A stretch of DNA of 64,000 nt from positions 3,472,001 through 3,536,000 of the forward strand of contig NC_050104.1 in assembly GCF_902167145.1 (NCBI RefSeq), given 5' to 3'. Below the pieces are notes generated by a model. That model searched no databases and was not told the origin of the DNA. It saw only the letters and a list, made by a program, of their open reading frames with translations. The position numbers and the translations under genes are program-made. Of this stretch, positions 1 to 10,293 are shown piece by piece. The DNA comes from Zea mays. Taxonomy: Eukaryota > Streptophyta > Magnoliopsida > Poales > Poaceae. Numbering within the stretch: the stretch's first letter is position 1; each line of letters begins with the position of its first letter.

Positions 1-1
1 C

Positions 2-1003
2 AATACTGCAGTCATGGCAAAGTCTTTTGTCATGGCCGTCAAGAGTGTCGCTCAAACCTGGTACTCCTCTCTTCGGCCAGGGACAATCACCTCATGGCAG
101 AAGCTAAAGGATATGTTGATAACCAGCTTCCAAGGGTTTCAGACAAAGCCAGTTACTGCTCAAGCTTTATTCCAGTGTACCCAGGACCACGAAGAATACC
201 TTCAGGCGTATGTCCGAAGGTTTCTGCGTCTGAGGGCACAGGCGCCAACAGTGCCCAATGAAATTGTCATTGAGGCCATGATTAAGGGACTTCGGCCGGG
301 ACCTTCAGCGTAATACTTTGCCAGGAAGCCACCACAAACTTTGGAGAAGCTGCTCCAGAAGATGGACGAGTATATCCGAGCTAACAATGACTTCCGCCAA
401 AGAAGGGAGGAGGCATTCAGGTTCTCTGAAATGACCAGGGGCTTCGGAGGAAGATTTCATCCGAGGCACGTCAGGTCAATTCATAACTCCACTCAAAGTG
501 ATGATAGAGGGAGCCAACAGCAAAGGCCACAATACTCTTCGCAAGCTTCGGGGCAACAGCAAAGCTCTGTTCGGCCGCCAGCGCCATGGGGCAGAGGCGC
601 CAGGGGCTTCGGGGGAAGATTTGGGGATCAGCCAAGAAGAATTTACTGCCTATTCTGTGGTGAAGACAAGGGCCATACCACCAGGATGTGCCATGTCACC
701 ATCCAGAAGCAAAAGGAGATAGCAGAAGCTGCAGCACAACAGAGTCAGGCGAAGCAGGTCATGCACACTGCTTTGTACCATTCGCCTTACATTCCAGAAT
801 ATGTAGGCAATCACTCTATAGCTTCTGTTGCTTCGGCAAGTCAACCCCAAGCATCTTGGCAACAGCCTCCACCGCCACCACCAACACAGCGAGGTCAGCA
901 GCCAGAAGGGAATCAGCACAATCACCTTCAGAGGGACTTCAAAGAGGAGTCCGAAGCTCGCACAGTCAATAGCACTATGCCAGAGTCGAAGCACATTTAC
1001 TGA
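2..1003 (+). pseudogene. Retrotransposon gag polyprotein, 5'-partial, one nonsense codon
   Basis: The frame is open from the window edge and contains the retrotransposon gag core near bases 14-300 (tryptophan-rich SWQKLKDML region, then a QGFQ turn). It ends with a cysteine/histidine cluster (YCLFCGEDKGHTTRMCH, about 646-695) resembling a divergent zinc knuckle for RNA binding. Proline- and glutamine-rich sequence follows. The only defect is an in-frame TAA at 311-313; the same frame resumes at once and continues to the TGA at 1001-1003. No protease follows, so this copy would encode gag only. The gag of the Gypsy at 14518 has the same order of motifs (MAKSF, SWR, QGYR, YCLFHGED), showing the two elements are related. 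Confidence 0.8.
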
Positions 1004-2023
1004 CAGATATCCTACCTCGACAGCAATTTTTTCGCATTTTCACATTCAGTATTACTTTTTTGTTAATAAGGAACAATTATGGGAAGTCTAAATGTCTTTT
1101 ATCGTTTTTCAATTTCTTGTAACAGTTTCGCCTTTTGCCATAATGAAAATATATCTTCTCCATAGGCTTGAGTTGCCGAAGCATAAGAATTTATGGTGGC
1201 ACGAAGGACCTTTGAATTATCAAAAATTTGTTCTAAGGGACACAGTGCAATTTATTCGAAGCAGTAAAAAGTCGTTCCTAAGGGAGCGCAGTGTAAGTTT
1301 TCTGAGCCTACAGCGAAAAATAAGCGCTGATTCCGCTGAAAGTAAAAGACGAAGAAGCTCCTAAGGGAGGCTTACAGCAAAAAATAAACGATGATTCCGC
1401 TGAAAGTAAAAGGCGAAGAAGCTCCTAAGGGAGGCTTACAGCGAAAAATAAACGCTGATTCCGCTAAAGTAAAAGGCGAAGAAGCTCCTAAGGGAGGCTT
1501 ACAGCGAAAAGTCAGCGCTGATATAAAAAGATTGTGTGCTCTATTGCAGGGATGTGTGTATCTTCGGCACAAATATCATTTTGCATAACATAACATCATC
1601 ACATCATTTTGCATAACATAAGAATCATACAGCATATTGCATGTGGAACAAGAAGGGGACACAATATTGATCTTCGGAGAATGTTTTGGAAAAGAGAAAA
1701 TCGTACTAAGGCACAAGATAAATTAAGAAGAAGTGTAGCTTCATTAGAGAGACAACATAAAACTTTTTATAGCTTCGGAGAATGTTTTCACGAAGCTTGG
1801 ATAGTCTTCATCAGAGAAGTATGGAAATTCTTGTGATATATAAAAGATTTTCTTCACGAAGCATGAAAAGAAGGGAAGGTGTTTTTTCGCCAAAGGCTCA
1901 AAAAACGGTATGTATGCAAAATTTCATGCATCATAAAGAATTGAACCATAAATAGATTATATATTACATTCAAAGTTACAAAGTATTACACATGTTACAT
2001 TCCAAATGTTTTTACAATAGCAT
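1004..2023. other. Non-coding stretch between gag and the antisense gene
   Basis: No convincing coding sequence is present. It is AT-rich with scattered CTTCGG/CGAAG words and holds the 64-bp tandem array described separately. In the related Gypsy at 14003 the equivalent position after pol also carries a tandem array. Short reading frames here show no recognisable motif. Confidence 0.6.
1290..1530. repeat. Tandem array, period about 64 bp, roughly 3.5 units
   Basis: The word GAAGAAGCTCCTAAGGGAGG recurs at about 1351, 1415 and 1478, spacings of 64 and 63 bp. Each unit also carries a GATTCCGCT-AAAGTAAAA block. The 63-bp spacing comes from a one-base loss (GCTAAAG against GCTGAAAG). Tandem arrays in the region before the 3' LTR are known from Tat-lineage plant elements. 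Confidence 0.8.
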
Positions 2024-5000
2024 TTAATCTTCCCAAAGAACTACTTCTGCAGCTTCGTTCAGTAGCTGATCGACAACTTTGTCCATGATGGCTTCGGCCA
2101 TTTTTCTAATTTCGTCGTCCCCCTTTGGGTGGGGGCCCGGAGATGCCTCAGCAGGTTCTGAGGGAGGAGAAAATACGGCTATATTACTATTACAAACCGC
2201 GAACAAAGTTTGAAATCAAAAATTACAACAGAATAAAAACCACTAGTTAATACCTATTTGCCCTTCGGGCTCTGCGCTTTTCTCAGCAGCCTCTGCTACC
2301 TTCCTAGCATCATGGATGCCTTTTTCGCTTTTTTGAATGATTTCTTGAGGCATTTCTCGGCCGCCATTGTCCCAGATGTCGGTGAAAAATTTTCCACCAA
2401 CCAGGCTTGCTTCGGCCGAGGGTTCCTTTATATCTTCGGAAGACAAGGCAGTTTTGGATTGTGCTAAAGATTTCACATGGTCACAGCCTTTTCTTTCCAA
2501 AACAGTAGCAATCCCCCTGGCGCCTGAAAAAGCACATATGTCTCCGCGGCTATTCAAGATTTCCTCGAAGGCCTCAGTTTCGTGACTGATCCATTCAATC
2601 GGGCCTTCTGGATTCCCCCTTGTGAAATTTTCTTCGCTAGAGAATGCGCCAACGCTGGCAAAGCTGGATTTTATCTTCTTAACACACTCTATGGATTTAT
2701 CATAGCACCTTTTCTTGGAAGCACGAAGCTTTTCAACATTTATTTCCAAATGATTTGCCCATTGATCACTAAGTTCTCGTTTTGTTTCTTCAAGTATGCG
2801 TTCTTCTTTAGCTCTGGCCAGCTGTTTCCGAAGATCCTGAATTTCGCGTTTTTGGGCTTCAGCTTGAGCCTTAGAGGTAGCTTCGTCTTCCTTTATTTTA
2901 TCCACCAGTGTAAGCAGAATTTTATCTTTTTCCAAAGCTTCGTTCCTCAGCTTAATAACCTCTGTTCGTAGGTTGTTGAAAGCAATATTATAGCTCTCGT
3001 CTTCGGCATTCTTTTGCGCTCTCAAAGCGTTGCTCAGTATTAAACCCTATATGAAAAAATAATTAGCATAAGAATAAAAGAATGATTCAAAAATTACAAA
3101 TTTCCAAATATACAATTCTCATACCTTCAGACTATTATATGCAAGGCTATCCGCAAGATCGTCCTTCGTCATAGCGCAGAGCCCAGCTTCAAGCTTCGGG
3201 AACCCCATACTTCTAGCCATCTCCCGGCAGACAGATAATTCTTTGTTGTCTGGGAGGCAGTATAAGAAGTCATCTTCATCTGTGCCGTTGAATACTAAGG
3301 CCCCTTTCGGATACTTCAGTTCTCGGGCATAGTGATTAGCTTCAAAAATCTCTTCTTCAGATAATCTCTTCCCCGAAGCATGTCGTATAATATAATCATG
3401 TATTTTGGAAGATGCTTCGGGGGGCAGCAGTGCCAGTTTCTTCACTCAAAATTTGTTCTGCCATTTCTGTTTTTTCAGCTTCCAAGGATTTCACCTTGGC
3501 GGGCTATGAAGGCCCGGCTTCAGTTTTAGACTTTGGCTTTGAAGCTTCGGCGTCAAAGGTTTCAGTGTGCACTTCGGAAGTTTTAGCAATTTTCTTTGGA
3601 GTTGTGCTTGAAGATTTGATTGTCTCTAAAACATCTAGCACATTAACCATCCTTTTTCTTTTAGGGGTCACTGCTGGACCCTTTTGGCTTTTTGTTGCCT
3701 CAGTTTTTGCCGAAGGACTCAAGATTTCTGATGTTTTTACTTCTTTAGCCCTCGTTTCTTCAGCCTTCGTTTCTTCTATTTTTTCAGTCACTGGCACTTC
3801 GGCCAGCACTTCAATATTTGGCAGGGGAGCTGTCTCTTTAGCTTTAGTGGCCGAAGGAGTCCCACTAACAAATGTAGGCACTGTGGCCGGTTCAATATAA
3901 CGTGGCCGGTGTGTGAGAACTTTGACCCTTCTCCTCTTCGGCGCCGGCTCGCTAGGAGCGACTGAAGCAGTTTCCTTCGCAGAAGATGTATTCTTTCTTT
4001 TTTCACCCCGTGCCGGATAATGGTAGTCGGGGTACACAAACCCAATTGTATCAAAAACTCGGTTGAGTCTTTTCCTTTTTCGGCCTCCGAAGGCCGCCGA
4101 TAATGCAATATCTTCGGCCTTTGAGTATACACCAAGTAATTAATCACTGATGGCCTCAATACTTTTCAACCAGTCATCATCTGGCTCAACGAATTTATCT
4201 CCGTATTTAAATGTGTATTTCAACCTGACTAGTCCACCTTCGTCAGTTTCTTTAATGGTCTCCTTCGGCATTTCCCATTTTTCCATAAGTGGCCATATTC
4301 TGAAGGCAATGTGTTCTTGGACTAAGTCCCTTGTTCCAATAAAAGAGCAAACAACACCGAAGGCTCTTTGTCATTCTTCGGCTGCTTCATTCATTTCCAC
4401 CTTCGGCCTCCGTAGGCTGAAGCGTTGCCAGATGGGACGCATGATGATCCTTTTTATATCTTCCCGTGATTTCAAGTCATTCTTCACGTAAAACCATTCC
4501 GTCATCCAGTCGCCGGGCCACCTCTTTCGGAAGGTCGGCACGGGGCAGCTTGACCCAGACCGGGAGCCGAAGCTGTAGCAGCCAAAATTGTTGTGATACT
4601 GTTCTTTACCCCAGGGTTTTGTCTCGTACAGTAATTCATGTATGTTGCAGAAACTTTTCGCATTAGGTTCCAAACCTTGGCTTATCATGGCCCACACAAA
4701 GATATTCATCCTTATGATTGCTTCGGGGGTAAGTTGGTGAAGGTAGATTTCAAATATCTTCAGTACTTCTACAACAAAACTGCTTAAGGGAAATCGTAGT
4801 CCAGCTTTTAAGAAGCTTCGGAATACCACGACTTCATTTTCCTTAGGAGTCGGGCAAGTCTTCTCTCCTTCATCAGCCCTCACAATGGACAAGTCCCGGA
4901 AATATCTGCCCCTCATATTGACAAGATGATTTTCTTTAATACTTGATTTACCAAAAACCGCATGGCTTGGTCGCCAAGGTCGATCTTCGGAGTCTTCACC

Positions 5001-5174
5001 ACCACTATCCACATCATAACTGTCACTGTCACCAGTATCTTCAGATAAACCCTCCAAAATTTCTTTAGTAATCTTCTCTGTATTAGTCTTCGACATTGAT
5101 TGAAGAAAGCCCAGATGCATCTCCTCAGAAAGACTTAGCTTCGAATCACCAACAGCTTTTTTATCTTCAGACAT
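2024..5174 (-). pseudogene. Antisense gene of the Tat element, PF04195-like N-terminus, degraded
   Basis: Read on the minus strand, an ATG at 5174 opens a frame resembling the plant 'putative gypsy-type transposon' domain (PF04195): acidic serine-rich start, then FLKAGLRFP and LHQLTPEAI motifs. Two in-frame stops, TGA at 4373-4371 and TAA at 4142-4140, interrupt it, but the same frame continues to 3504. Later exons are recognisable: 3445-3119 ends at a GTATGAG donor; a coiled-coil exon at about 3041-2248 lies between an ATATAG acceptor and a GTATTAAC donor; a last exon ends with TAA at 2024. Order and sequence match the antisense gene at 21090-24803. The frame between the 3504 stop and 3445 is unresolved. 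Function unknown; the stops argue against a full-length product. Confidence 0.7.
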
Positions 5175-5318
5175 CCTTGCAAACGCTAAGAAAGTCCTCT
5201 CGAAACCGAAGCTTAAAAATCTAAAAAGTCAAGCAAGTGTTGTTGCGCGCAGGCTAAAAAGTTGGGTGAGTAAAAGCAGTGGGCAAGAGAGCGTGTCAAA
5301 TAAACTTGTGATGAGCTC

Positions 5319-5330
5319 TTATTTATACAC
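5319..5330 (-). promoter_or_regulatory. TATA box of the antisense gene
   Basis: On the minus strand this reads TGTATAAATAAG, about 150 nt upstream of the antisense ATG at 5174 and about 155 bp inside the 3' LTR boundary. The related element has a TATA box at the equivalent place (24961-24970, ATG at 24803). The matching position is the main support. Confidence 0.55.
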
Positions 5331-5482
5331 CTAGTGCATTGAAAACTGGAGGGTCCCGCTTGTCAAAGACTGTTGCTATTCTAGCAAAGAGAAGGTGTTT
5401 TTTCGGACCTTCGGCTTAAGGCCTTCGTCCATGTCGCAATATGAATTTATCATTCCAGCAAATTAATATTGCGAAGGGCTAC

Positions 5483-6155
5483 TGTTGGGGCCTTCGGCTT
5501 CCGAAGGTCCTCAAAAACATGATTTGACAATGTTTTCCAAGTATGCGAGCAGGCATCTTCGGAATCAGGTTACGGGTAAACAAGAGCATGGTCAAGACGA
5601 AGCTTGACTAGGATGGAAGACGATCATGACGAAGGATGAGACGATCACGAAGCTATATGCAGAAAAGCTTCGGCATGACAGCAGAAAAAGGGAACTGACT
5701 TAAAGATGAAAAGCCAAATTAGACCTCGAAGAATTACTATACAGTTATTGATAAAAGTAAAGGGCATTAATGTAATTTTACACGGGCTGCGTCCCGTGCC
5801 TATAAATAGATGAACAGTACTCCCGTACTGTTCATGCTGACTTGGCATTAGCATCACGCTTGTACCCCTACTTTCCTTCAAGCCGAAGGTACATTTGTAA
5901 TTTGTTGTTTATATAAGTAAAATAAATAGAAATAAATTAATAATAATGTTCAAAGTAATCATGTTATTTTCCGTGTTTTTGTATAAATCTCTTTTATCTT
6001 TTATTATGATTATGAAGGTTTGACCTTCATAACCTTCGTCCGAAATCCATTATATCCAAAGGGAAATAATGCTTCGAAGGACGAAGGGCTTTGATATTTA
6101 ACATTTTATGTTGCCTTGTTTTTAATTCATAGCATTTGAGAACAAGTCCCCAACA
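5483..6155 (+). repeat. 3' LTR of the Cinful/Zeon-like element
   Basis: It begins TGTTGGGG and ends CCCCAACA, a perfect 8-bp terminal inverted repeat, 673 bp long. A probable TATA element (CCTATAAATAG) lies near 5800. CTTCGGCTTCCGAAGG palindromic words are frequent, as in the rest of this element. The partner LTR is outside the window. Confidence 0.85.
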
Positions 6156-7359
6156 CTTACCTACCCTATAAATTCACTATTGAGAAATCCACAACAGAGG
6201 GATCGGAAGCCCGCCCCTATGAAGACTCTGAGCAGCAAGAGTTTACTTTAAGAGGCAAGTTATATCCTTGGTTATATTGTCTTTATCTATATAATATTTA
6301 CTATTATATTCTCACCTATGCATTTCACAATTAGGTTAACATGATGGGACCTATATCTTATTTACACCTAGTTTAATTATTATTGGGTAGGCATGCTAGT
6401 GCTCTACTTGGTTTATGGGATAATGTTATATAACAAAGACGACTATTATTTTAGTCGCATCGATATTTTTTATTATTGTGGTATTGTTGTATATTTAATT
6501 CGAATATGGAGCGACGAGCCAAGAAAAAAGTACAGCCACAAGGACTATTATGGCTCTCGCTGATTAATTAGGGAAGCTAGTATGGGTTAGCCTTATCGAA
6601 AAGGCAAGAGGGGAGGCATACCTCAAGTATAGATCGGTTCTCGTACTGATCTGCTCTGTGGTAGCTTTTCATTAGAGGGAGATCTATACCACCTCGACCT
6701 GAAACCTTAGCAGGTTACCTCATACTAGTGGATCTTTATAAAGACCTTATATTGAACCCCACCACGCTTCCTTGGAAGAGGGGCATAGGAGTCATGACTC
6801 CTGGCAAATGGGTAACACGACTTGTGGGTAAAGATATACATCCTCGTAGAGTGCAGAAGTGATATATCAACCATTCTCACGGTTAGAGCAGCTTGGATCC
6901 TCACATGATTATTCTATGTAAGTAAATTAAATGTATTTGTAGGTGCTTTATTTATTGTTGGTTTTTTTTATTTGGTAACTGCTAATAAAATTTTGACCAA
7001 CATAATTAAAATGTGGAATGCTACAACCTCAGACTTATTCTTGTAAGTCTTACACTGCACTTTTTCTACATCCTTGTTGTGTACCAACCTTAAGTGTACT
7101 TATTCTTGCTGAATTCGCTGCTTAGAACAAGGTCAGCAAGAAGATGACTACTATGAAAATTTTAAAGAGTTTTAGGCCTTCGATGCTCCGGTCAACCAAC
7201 ATGGATAGTCGTTGTTGTCGTCATTTAGTTTCTTTTGTTTATTTTATTTTAGTTTATGAAATTGGTTTCTAGACACACTAAAGTCATCATATGTGTGTAA
7301 TTTGATCTTGGTGTACATATGAGATGCATCTAGATTTGTTTTCAAATCCGGGTGTGACA
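6156..7359 (+). mobile_element. Old Gypsy-type LTR fragment, host of the Zeon-like insertion
   Basis: No reading frame of note occurs in these 1.2 kb. The stretch ends CCGGGTGTGACA at 7359, typical of large Gypsy LTRs of the Tekay/Prem1 type, and is followed directly by methyltransferase exon sequence. The simplest reading is an LTR 3' end inserted into an exon, its 5' part lying beyond the Zeon-like element and outside the window. No internal domain is visible, so solo LTR and truncated element cannot be told apart. Confidence 0.5.
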
Positions 7360-7466
7360 AAGTTGGCCACGACCATGGTTTCAGGAAGGAGAGCTATGCA
7401 TACTTCTCTATTGGCCTCCTCACGAACTGGCTTAATCTAAAACATAGCTTTGTTATATTTCTATTC
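7360..7466 (-). pseudogene. Fragment of a second SABATH methyltransferase gene (start of exon 2)
   Basis: On the minus strand about 85 bp match the beginning of exon 2 of the intact gene (8982-9076), including the AAGTTGGCCACGACCATGG block over the SAM-binding segment. Weaker similarity continues into intron 1. The match stops exactly where the LTR ends at 7359, so the copy was cut by retrotransposon insertion. Several substitutions separate it from the intact gene, so it is a diverged paralogue. It lies tail-side of the intact gene in the same orientation, as expected for a tandem duplicate. Confidence 0.75.
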
Positions 7467-7739
7467 AATAGAAATATGTGTTCTACATGGCTTGATATAT
7501 TATGATACAAAAATGAATGGAAGATCATAAAAGGAGCAAATTATTTGTATTAATTCCTTGTGCAAGAGTGTTGCGTGAAATCACCTTAAAATTCATGCAT
7601 CTAAAATATAGGAGAAGCGATAAAGAAAACAACAAAAACACCATGCCATTCAATACACTAGTGACACAAACATGCACATTCAAAACAAACATACATTACC
7701 ATGTGATAATAATGGAAAGATAGTGAGAAACAAGACACT
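7467..7739. other. Spacer downstream of the methyltransferase gene
   Basis: AT-rich sequence without coding potential. It contains the 3' UTR of the methyltransferase and the remaining intron-like sequence of the broken paralogue. No clear poly(A) signal was picked out. Confidence 0.5.
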
Positions 7740-9304
7740 TCACACATGAATTATTGCTTTCTCGATCGATAGGACAAGAACAACATGCTTGGTTTTTTCA
7801 TTCTCAAGGTGTTCGGCAATACAGTGAGCGAACTCTTTGAATAACTTGTCGAGTATGTGTTCTCCAAATTGGCTTGCGACCAGCGACTCCATAACTGCTC
7901 GTAGGCACTTAGCAACATTTTCACCGCTCCCGATACTGTTATGCACATCATCACTTTCCGAGTCATCGTAGGGATCCCAATTTATCTCAAATACTTTAAC
8001 ATGATTCATGTTGAACAACCCAACTTGCTTCAAAATCGCCTCCACTTCACCAACCGATGGTGAGTAGAACGGAAGATAGAATGACTCAAGTTTTTCTTTC
8101 TCCACAAGACCCTGCAAAGGTCAAACAAAGTCCAGTTATTTACTGCAAATTAAAGTTACTACCTAGTACCTATTAGAGTGATCAAAACTCAGTACTTCTT
8201 TATATTTAGTTTACCTCATCAACTAGGGATTTCAGTGACTGCGCAAGCAATCCGTGAAGATGGTTGGGCTCTCTAGTGAACACATCCTCATGCTTCCTTC
8301 CAATAAATGTTAGAACCATTTGGCCACCAGACACGAGTTCCTCGTAGCGTAGCTTGAGGAAGAGGGAGAAGTCCTTCTCAAACTGCTGTTGAAACAACTT
8401 CACCATCGACGGTGGCATATTCTTTGTGATGTAGATATCTAGGCATTTATTTTTGGTGTCCTTCAGTTGTTCTGATGCCTATATATGTATATAAACACAA
8501 AAATGGGTTACACAAAAACACAACTATACGTTGTTTTAAAAGACTCAAAAAGTCAAAAGCATGGACACATCCAGCAGCCTGACAGGTAATGCATGATGAT
8601 TTTCTGAGAAAAACATACAAAGTCACGTGTGAATGAACTGTATGCATGTGTACCTGAGAGTGCCAGTGAACGGAGAACAAAGAGTGGAAAAGGTGAACGC
8701 TTTCGCTAGGAAAGATCCTAGTGTAGAAGGAGCCTGACAAACCAGAGATATAGCACGGAGGCAGTGCCTCAGCTGCCTCACCCTTGTGGTTTCTTGCCAT
8801 CGACTTATTGAACTGCTGGATGAGCAGGAAGAGATTGTTGAAGTCGTTTCCCGGCAGGTCATTCAGGAAGAACTGAAGTTGTGGGTAGTCATGTCGTCGG
8901 TCGTGTTCTTTGCAATGGCGAGCTATGATGCCAATCACCTCGGAGACGAAGCGCAGTGTGTTAGGCCCCGATGAGCAGCCTAAGTCGGCCACGACCATAG
9001 TTCGAGGGAGGAGAGCTGAGTATGCTGCTCTAGTGGCCTCCTCAAGGACTGGCTTGATCTGAAACATAACTTTCTCCTGTTGCCATCGAACAGAAACATG
9101 TAATACTTGATCTGGAACAGAAGCAGGTATATATATAGAGAACACACAGCTTGTACCACAGTACGTATGCAACAGTAGTAGCTGTGCATGCTGGAAATAA
9201 ATAATGGAGAGTAGATCTTTTACCTGAATCCTAGAGTTTTTCGTGTAGCTAGTTTCTCCGTTCCCTGTGGCCATGTGGAGATCACGCTCGATTGTCATTG
9301 GCAT
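7740..9304 (-). CDS. AAMT: SABATH-family carboxyl methyltransferase, anthranilate methyltransferase-like, four exons
   Basis: Exons on the minus strand are 9304-9224, 9076-8654, 8478-8215 and 8111-7740; all three introns are GT-AG and fall between codons. The product is 379 residues, the usual SABATH length. The N-terminus (MPMTIERDLHMATGNGETSY) and the SAM-binding motif DLGCSSGPNT at residues 58-67 are intact, as are the NDLPGNDFN motif and a SESVHLFHS helix region. SABATH enzymes transfer a methyl group from SAM to small carboxylic acids. The sequence strongly resembles the maize anthranilate methyltransferases that make the volatile methyl anthranilate after herbivory. Which paralogue it is, and whether salicylate or benzoate is also used, cannot be decided here. 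The long open frame through introns 1 and 2 is accidental. No truncation or frameshift is seen. Confidence 0.9.
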
Positions 9305-9400
9305 GGCTGCAACCTGCAATCCGAGGCTTCAGCTATGGTGGAGAGAAGAGAAGTACCCAATCCAAAGCTCAGCACATACAAGCACAACACAGTTTTGCAA

Positions 9401-9408
9401 TCTTATAG
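9401..9408 (-). promoter_or_regulatory. Possible TATA box of the methyltransferase gene
   Basis: On the minus strand this reads CTATAAGA, about 97 nt upstream of the ATG at 9304, a plausible distance for a plant core promoter with a 60-70 nt leader. No other support. Confidence 0.4.
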
Positions 9409-9857
9409 AAAAGTTTGCCATGTTTTTTGCACATGCTCCTCCGATCCTACAGCGCTATTATTACACATGAATCAGCTGCTCATTTGTGTTCGACGTCATC
9501 AACAGGATCTCATGAATTTTATGACCACAAATATTAATTCGTTTTTTTCGTCGGTCAAGCCAAAGTGCGATGAGTACGATGTAAACTATAAATAATACGA
9601 TACGTTCATTGCTAGCTGCCAAACGAAGTGTCACTGTGATCATAATCATTCTGTTCATTTCTGCACTGCCAAACGAAGTGTCACTGTGCGGGGCTTGTGC
9701 ATTGCTGGCGACCGGCCACCAACTCATGTGCCTCTGCGTCTGTACCACACAGATGGTCGCCAATCATCCGTTGTACAGAAAGTGGATAGAGATCGAGCAT
9801 GTTCCCTATGCAGTAAGTGGATAGGGATTGAGTGTTCCCTATGCGATATAGGATATA
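9409..9857. other. Upstream region of the methyltransferase gene
   Basis: No gene is seen. Two short direct repeats are present: CTGCCAAACGAAGTGTCACTG near 9617 and 9667, and a GTGGATAG-GAT-GAG block followed by GTTCCCTATGC near 9781 and 9814. They lie 310-520 bp upstream of the ATG and may be regulatory or mere slippage products. Confidence 0.5.
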
Positions 9858-10019
9858 CTATCTCAGTTCTCGAATATTTGTAGTCCACTAGTTTATTTTT
9901 AAACTAAACCACGACAAATAAAAAAACGAATGGATATCGGATATAATACCTCAGTTCTCAAATATTTGTTGTCCACTAGTTTATTTTTAAACCAAACCAA
10001 GACAAATAAACGAAGAGAG
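9858..10019. mobile_element. Degenerate Stowaway-like MITE with an internal duplication
   Basis: The block is flanked by TA on both sides and has weak inverted ends (CTATCTCAGTTC against CTCTCTTCGTTT), close to the Stowaway consensus CTCCCTCCGTTC. A unit containing AATATTTG-GTCCACTAGTTT and ACGACAAATAAA-like words occurs twice, about 90 bp apart. It lies upstream of the methyltransferase gene and next to the Copia insertion site. Confidence 0.5.
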
Positions 10020-10040
10020 TACTATTTTACATATATACAC

Positions 10041-10282
10041 TAAAGAATATCAGAGGCGCTGGAAGAGATTGGAAAACACCGTGATGCCCCTGGCCGGTGT
10101 GCTGCATGTTTATATATGGGCAATAACAACCATTGCCGTGGTTTACATTTGGATAATCATGAGTCTGTTTCAGATAATCACGCAGAGTTGGTTACACGAG
10201 ATAAACTCTAATACAATCGACTATATGAGATACGATTGATATACTAACTCTGTGTTATCTGTTACAGGCGCTTTGCTTTACA
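10041..10282 (-). repeat. LTR of the Copia element (3' LTR)
   Basis: 242 bp, preceded by the TACAC duplication. In element orientation it starts TGTAAAGC and ends TTCTTTA, so the canonical final CA is TA here. It differs from its partner at 26318-26559 by three substitutions. Confidence 0.9.
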
Positions 10283-10293
10283 CGCCCCCTCAA

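Larger units (their letters stand above)
1..6155 (+). mobile_element. Tat-lineage Gypsy retrotransposon, Cinful/Zeon-like, cut by the window edge
   Basis: The visible part runs gag, tandem repeats, a gene on the opposite strand, then a 3' LTR that starts TGTTGGGG and ends CCCCAACA. No protease, reverse transcriptase, RNase H or integrase can be read between gag and the antisense gene, so this is a pol-less, non-autonomous derivative. Gag plus antisense gene, pol absent and an LTR of about 670 bp fit the maize Zeon/Cinful group as I know it; the family name is recognition, not a search result. The 5' LTR and gag N-terminus lie before base 1, so the target-site duplication and age cannot be read. 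The element sits inside the older LTR fragment that continues at 6156. Confidence 0.8.

Noticed and set aside
7517..7723. 68-codon frame downstream of the methyltransferase
   Set aside because: AT-rich, no motif, overlaps the gene's 3' flank; chance.
8447..9319. A 290-codon continuous frame over the methyltransferase start
   Set aside because: It runs through introns 1 and 2, which have clear GT-AG borders; the family length and motifs fit only the spliced version.
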